From Bacillota bacterium (lineage in GTDB: Bacteria; Bacillota; Clostridia; Christensenellales; Aristaeellaceae): DNA of 64,000 nt. Numbering within the stretch: position 1 is the first letter of the stretch; the number at the start of each line of letters is the position of its first letter. A program made the position numbers and the translations under genes. The notes beneath the pieces are model-generated. The model saw only the letters and a program-made list of their open reading frames with translations. It did not search any database and had not been told where the DNA came from. Positions 61,701-64,000 of this stretch are shown piece after piece. The stretch covers positions 51,539-115,538 of the forward strand of contig JAEZRP010000031.1 of NCBI GenBank assembly GCA_023444095.1. The letters are read 5' to 3'.

Positions 61701-64000
61701 TATCCCGGCGACCGGACATAACTTCAGCTATGCCGTGACGACCAAGCCCACCGCTACGACTACGGGCGTCCTGACGGGCACCTGCTCCTGCGGCGCGACG
61801 GACGTCGTGACGATGCCGGCCATCACCGGGACCGACTACTCCTCGGCCATCACGACCGTACCGACGGAAACCCAACCGGGCGTTCGGACGTACACATGGA
61901 TCACTGCGAACGCCGCATATGGAACCGTCATGTTCACGGAAGAAATTCCGGCACACCCGCATAGCTTCACCTATGCCGTGACGACCAATCCCACCACCAC
62001 GACCACGGGCGTCCTGACGGGTTCCTGCTCGTGTGGCGTAACGGACGTCGTGACGATGCCGGTCATCACCGAAACCAACTATACCTCCGTCGTCACGACC
62101 GAACCCACGCATGCCGCGAAGGGCGTTCGGACGTACACATGGATCACTGCGAACGCCGCGTACGGAACCGTCACATTCACGGCGGATATCCCCGCGACCG
62201 GACACAGCTTCGCCTATGCCGTGACGACCAAGCCCACCGCTACGACCACGGGCATCCTGACGGGCACCTGCTCGTGCGGCGCAACGGACGTCGTGACGAT
62301 GCCGGTCATCACTGAAACCGACTACTCCTCGGTCGTTACGGCTGAACCCACACATGTTGAGAAGGGCGTTCGGACGTACACATGGGTCACTGCGAACGCC
62401 GCGTACGGAGCCGTCACATTCACGGCGGAGATCCCGGCGACCGGACACAGCTTCGCCTATGCCGTGACGACCAAGCCTACCGCTGCGACCACAGGAGTCC
62501 TGACGGGCACCTGCTCGTGCGGCGCGACGGACGCCGTCACGATGCCGGTCATCAACGAAACCAGTTACACCTCCGTCGTCACGACTGAACCCACGCACAC
62601 CAACAAAGGCGTTCGGACGTACACATGGATCACTGCGAGCGCCGCGTACGGAATCGTCACATTCACGGCGGAGATCCCGGCGACCGGCCACAGCTTCACC
62701 TACCGGGTCACGACGGGACCATCGAAGAGCGCGGCAGGCGTTTTGACCGGGACATGCTCTTGCGGCGCGACATCAACCATCGCCCTGCCCGTTCTCAGCA
62801 CGGCTGACTACGACTACGCCGTTCTGACTCCGCCCACCCAGACGGAAGACGGAACCGGGCGCTACATTTGGAAGGTGACGGCCTACGGTACATTCTCCTT
62901 TGACGTCGTCCTCCCGTTCGCCATTCCTGTCGAGCAGGTCAATATGGTTGGCGGCGACCAGGTGTTGCAGATTGGAAAGTCAATCCCGCTCTCTGCAACC
63001 GTGCTGCCGGAGGATGCCGCCAATAAATCCCTCGTATGGACGAGCAGCAACGCGGCTGTCGTCGAGGTGAGCGATGCGGGCGTCATCACCGCACGCGGCT
63101 CTGGTTCGGCCATCATCACGGCAACCTCCGTGAGCAACAATCTCGCGTTTGCATCTTGCACGGTGCGTACGGTCAAGACGTTCGAACTCACCATTGCGAG
63201 CGCATACGTGAAGCTTGGAGAGAGCGTTCAGATCAACGTCCTGGGCCTCCCGCAGACTGACGTCGCAGCGCTCAAGTGGTCGACGAGCAGTTCGAAGATT
63301 GCGACCATCTCGAAGACCGGCGCGGTGAAGGGTGTCGTCCCGGGCACGGCGACAATCACCGCGACTGCAAAGGACGGAAGCGGCAAGAAGGCGGTCGTGA
63401 AGATCACCGTGTATCGTCCAGTCAGCAAAGTCAAGCTCAACAAGACAGCGGGCAGTCTGATCATCGGCAAGACCGTACAACTGACCGCGACAATCTCTCC
63501 CAGCAACGCGACCTCAAAGGCGATCATCTGGACGACGGGCGACGCAGCCGTGGCGACAGTCAGCAGCAAGGGACTTGTCACCGCCGTTGGCAAGGGACAG
63601 GCGACGATCACCGCACGGGCGAAGTACGGCGCGAACGACAGCGTGCTCGCGACGTATCGGCTCACGGTCACGCCCGGCGTAACTAGCATTGCGTTCGTCG
63701 CGCCGCCGAGCAAGCTCAAGAGCGGTGAATTCGCGTCGCTGGCGGTCGCGATTCTGCCCGCGGATGCGCGGCAGGATGTGACCTGGTCAACGAGCAGCTC
63801 GAGGATTGTCTCCGTCACATCAAGCGGCGTGGTGAAGGGCGTCAATCCCGGCACGGCGACAATCACCGCGACCGCAAAGGACGGAAGCGGCAAGAAGGCG
63901 GTCGTGAAGATCACCGTGTATCGTCCGGTCAGCAAAGTCAAGCTCAACAAGACAGCGGGCAGTCTGATCATCGGCAAGACCGTGCAACTGACCGCGACAA
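55729..64000 (+). CDS. Giant secreted multidomain protein with Ig-like domains and an embedded calcineurin-like phosphoesterase (3' truncated by window edge)
   Basis: Open from ATG 55729 (AGAAGGTGGG upstream) to the window end, 2757 codons without a stop. Order: signal peptide (1–33, ending ATYAEG); Glu/Pro/Thr-rich linker with ASVEPTESAVPE repeats (to ~135); five copies of an unassigned ~150-residue module (about 160–320, 428–572, 746–900, 1003–1158, 1264–1418; pattern G-K-x-Y-x-x-x-Y-x-x-G...Y-A-L-S...I-x-W-x-A...Y-L...G-Y-F...S-G-x-S-x-T-L-Y-E-V). Group 2 bacterial Ig-like domains lie between most modules, with two group 3 domains at ~573–735. A metallophosphoesterase follows (~1502–1700; FFSDYHE, FLGDMS, SGNHDY, ISHQSL, HGHNHT all present). 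Then come eight 81-residue CSCG repeats (~1754–2395) and further group 2 Ig-like domains. Anchor, if any, lies beyond the edge. Likely cell-surface or secreted; the substrate is unknown. Confidence 0.92.
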   Translation, partial: MKGKRSIRRFLALSLSLALLLSMTLANVATYAEGTNDEGQPTETVTEQPSTGEDGQPDDETTAEPDEAEAPPPDEPSAPAEETSPEASVEPTESAVPEASVEPTESAVPEASVEPTESTVPETSFEPTESAEPTPEAAPEALLQNVIASLDDSASVEEVQTTFRAGGEYILVYTTGGSSYAVSSDAFSGDGNFLAAVPVEINGSTLSAEDIDDITWEASTGEESATSSVAFGLYNGGYITRKTGRTSPENAYLSVGSKGSSLYYSEWIYGSHKLYSAQSTSDTSNARAIKYAASSGTNGYFQADSYGNGSSFAIYQIKAATQGLKLVDGTGVELQASTDPIYDYAASVLLTKTFTIAAEQTPSYTTDSVTWTSSDNGIATVSKGVVTPVAAGVATITATSGSVTKTCRVTVTEPVYETASGTDVSGLADSSTYIIVYETGGKYYALSGNADSSALAAQEVWISGSTISAEDIGIIKWVAGSTSTTDAFTLKNKEIGTNSAYLTRGSGSGSTLSCSAVGSTAAYSYWKYTSSQKLGSTSSSTRYITYANGAFSSGTTTESSGASFTLYEVDRKALTDISATNAVTAYTEGESFDSTGMIVTATYSDSSTAEVTGYTWSPTGALATTDTLVTISYEEGGVTKTCDVAITVSPATKTLSSIAVTTYPTKTVYEAGESFDPTDMVVTATYSDFSTAEVTGYTWSPSGALATTDTVITVSFEYIGVTKTAPVAITVAEPTTESRTVEAVSAITAGKSYIMVYQSGDKLYALSAESYASSGTEYRKAVEVTLSGSTLRADDIDAILWTAEAGTYSASSYSGYGFIHDGKYLARYTSSASNAASLYLASTKTSGSEYYEEWWLTSGKLASQRAASSSSARYVAYSSNGYFQSGSSGSSITLYQVSVEATGIVLTGNGIEAGEAGVSNYKIDVRTGKSVLLTAALEPAGATGIVTWSSSDETVATVSDGRITGKSVGQALITATLGSLSKTCLVTVTQGTVETATLTTASSFTAGKRYVIIYDDGDQLYALSAEDYDGSSGNEYRNAAEISISGSTLTADDIDQIVWQAEAGEYSSSGTYEGVGLLNGGEYLSRYATADNKDDLYLTATKGSTLYYSEWAVSGSNVYSASTTSSSNKRYIAYDEDGYFKTASSGASLTIYEVAITTVRATDLTLSGNGIAEDASNTYDYTLTIPGGQSVQLTAALSPTESTDVVTWASDREQVASVSAGGLVVGINEGTAVITAQANDDVQRTCLVTVTAATGETTYTKTESLVDGGSYVIVIGHSAMGTTSGSYVKSSNDYTYNGLLGSAVTISGDKITSDITDALIWTAAASGDGFTFTSNAGTYLYGAYDEDNDIRDLKLGSSAMAWFYLPDGTLAFGSADGEHGLTYTSESGYFSVGILATTDSDSAVEFYLVSNEPAVTGIALDKDTLLLSPGDQATLSAKVTLSEADAGATYQILWSSDDENTATVDTGLLTAHAVGTATITASVEIGGQTYFDTCTVSVANADKLIFFSDYHELPSTLTSILTTIANDGQSVSKAFFLGDMSVGISSSAATTNGQAANILSALETTLNCDSLTRISGNHDYDNTTTGVLYESASYCTFGIDYNDFNSASTISALRTYLQNIATRESKPVLFVISHQSLNDDRDNSYAQQYVDLFNEFGDSVDIIAMHGHNHTIGKFTDLIRYGEDMYVRGGSTATPVKFTYLTAGYIKENYSSIPSSISLASVGTTSVALTRYYVSSIGSTKTVARRQKTGEHEHSYVYSVTTKPTTAATGVLTGSCSCGATDVVTMPVINATNYTSAVTTEPTHTNKGVRTYTWVTANAAYGTVTFTEDIPATGHSFAYQVTTKPTAATTGVLTGSCSCGATDVVTMPSITETNYTSVVTTEPTHTNKGVRTYTWVTANAAYGTVTFTEDIPATGHNFTYAVTTRPTAATTGVPTGTCSCGATDVVTMPAITGTDYSSVVTTEPTHVEKGVRTYTWVTASAAFGTVTFTEDIPATGHNFSYAVTTKPTATTTGVLTGTCSCGATDVVTMPAITGTDYSSAITTVPTETQPGVRTYTWITANAAYGTVMFTEEIPAHPHSFTYAVTTNPTTTTTGVLTGSCSCGVTDVVTMPVITETNYTSVVTTEPTHAAKGVRTYTWITANAAYGTVTFTADIPATGHSFAYAVTTKPTATTTGILTGTCSCGATDVVTMPVITETDYSSVVTAEPTHVEKGVRTYTWVTANAAYGAVTFTAEIPATGHSFAYAVTTKPTAATTGVLTGTCSCGATDAVTMPVINETSYTSVVTTEPTHTNKGVRTYTWITASAAYGIVTFTAEIPATGHSFTYRVTTGPSKSAAGVLTGTCSCGATSTIALPVLSTADYDYAVLTPPTQTEDGTGRYIWKVTAYGTFSFDVVLPFAIPVEQVNMVGGDQVLQIGKSIPLSATVLPEDAANKSLVWTSSNAAVVEVSDAGVITARGSGSAIITATSVSNNLAFASCTVRTVKTFELTIASAYVKLGESVQINVLGLPQTDVAALKWSTSSSKIATISKTGAVKGVVPGTATITATAKDGSGKKAVVKITVYRPVSKVKLNKTAGSLIIGKTVQLTATISPSNATSKAIIWTTGDAAVATVSSKGLVTAVGKGQATITARAKYGANDSVLATYRLTVTPGVTSIAFVAPPSKLKSGEFASLAVAILPADARQDVTWSTSSSRIVSVTSSGVVKGVNPGTATITATAKDGSGKKAVVKITVYRPVSKVKLNKTAGSLIIGKTVQLTAT
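60232..60830 (+). other. Calcineurin-like metallophosphoesterase domain inside the giant protein
   Basis: All metal-binding signatures are present in order: D-x-H (SDYHE), G-D (LGDMS), G-N-H-D (SGNHDYD), H (ISHQSLND) and G-H-x-H (MHGHNHT). It should therefore be catalytically competent towards a phosphomonoester or phosphodiester outside the cell. Confidence 0.88.
60988..62913 (+). repeat. Eight 243-base (81-residue) tandem repeats with a CSCG motif
   Basis: Units start at 60988, 61231, 61474, 61717, 61960, 62203, 62446 and 62689. Each reads HSFxYxVTTKPT, TGxLTGxCSCGATDVVTMP, YTSVVTTEPTH, KGVRTYTWxTANAAYGTVTF and IPATG. The last is divergent and shorter. Two cysteines per unit, spaced C-S-C. 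Confidence 0.92.
63343..63493 (+). repeat. First copy of a 507-base-period direct repeat (Ig-like pair)
   Basis: Matches 63850–64000 with three differences in 151 bases; the second copy is cut by the window edge. The period equals 169 codons, two Ig-like domains. Confidence 0.85.
63850..64000 (+). repeat. Second copy of the 507-base-period direct repeat, truncated by window edge
   Basis: Continuation past the window is expected; the match to 63343–63493 runs to the last base. Confidence 0.85.

Noticed and set aside
60871..62691. 606-codon − strand frame rich in RGVRSDPCV repeats
   Set aside because: Antisense shadow of the 243-base CSCG repeats in the giant + strand gene.
60988..62913. CRISPR-like regular repeats
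   Set aside because: The period is 243 bases with no unique spacers, and the frame codes for protein throughout.

Overview
The window is high-GC DNA (about 60% by eye) from an endospore-forming member of the Bacillota, most likely class Clostridia and an anaerobe. The evidence is the classical spoIVB–spo0A gene pair, a CotF-type spore-coat pair, an NfnAB-type ferredoxin:NADP reductase, tilS–hpt–ftsH order, type-IV CmpB-like and CbiMQO transporters, strong Shine-Dalgarno sites, TTG/GTG starts and many sigma-A promoters with 17-bp spacers. I cannot name a genus from the sequence alone.

Layout. 1–5.7 kb: a + strand surface-polymer operon (C-terminal part of CysNC making PAPS, two CDP-glycerol glycerophosphotransferase-like enzymes, a polysaccharide pyruvyl transferase, a PAPS-type sulfotransferase). 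Together these suggest a sulfated and pyruvylated, teichoic-acid-like glycopolymer. 5.7–8.7 kb: deoC–nfnA–nfnB on the − strand. 8.8–11.7 kb: a GH78 alpha-L-rhamnosidase with its own consensus promoter. 11.9–25.7 kb: ordinary housekeeping and small operons (membrane protein, trmO/GNAT/YdcF/PAP2/CmpB, UroD-like plus lipid kinase, HAD/RluA, an ABC-2 exporter trio, NUDIX, a secreted trypsin-like protease, an FMN oxidoreductase). 25.8–30 kb: gap, then spoIVB–spo0A–deoB. 30.2–36.6 kb: tilS–hpt–ftsH and purC–purF. 36.6–42.4 kb: a His-rich surface protein with a ZIP metal transporter, an AraC/GyrI regulator, spore coat genes, and a CbiMQO-type Ni/Co ECF transporter.

42.5–51.4 kb reads as an old genomic island. 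It opens with an intact tRNA-Pro(GGG), followed by a frameshifted tyrosine-recombinase C-terminus, then a 2596-residue SLH-anchored protein with about 26 IPT/TIG repeats, and closes with a decayed second copy of the tRNA 3' half and its hairpin. After this come an autoregulated TetR–aldo/keto reductase operon, an XRE regulator and a nitrilase pseudogene (51.6–55.1 kb). From 55.7 kb to the window edge runs one secreted giant (at least 2757 residues). It has five copies of an unassigned ~150-residue module, bacterial Ig-like domains, an embedded calcineurin-like phosphoesterase, eight 81-residue CSCG repeats and further Ig-like domains.

The most novel-looking points are the sulfation/pyruvylation locus, the tRNA-Pro island carrying a single giant surface protein, and the phosphoesterase-bearing modular giant at the right edge. 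No CRISPR array, rRNA or intact transposase was seen.
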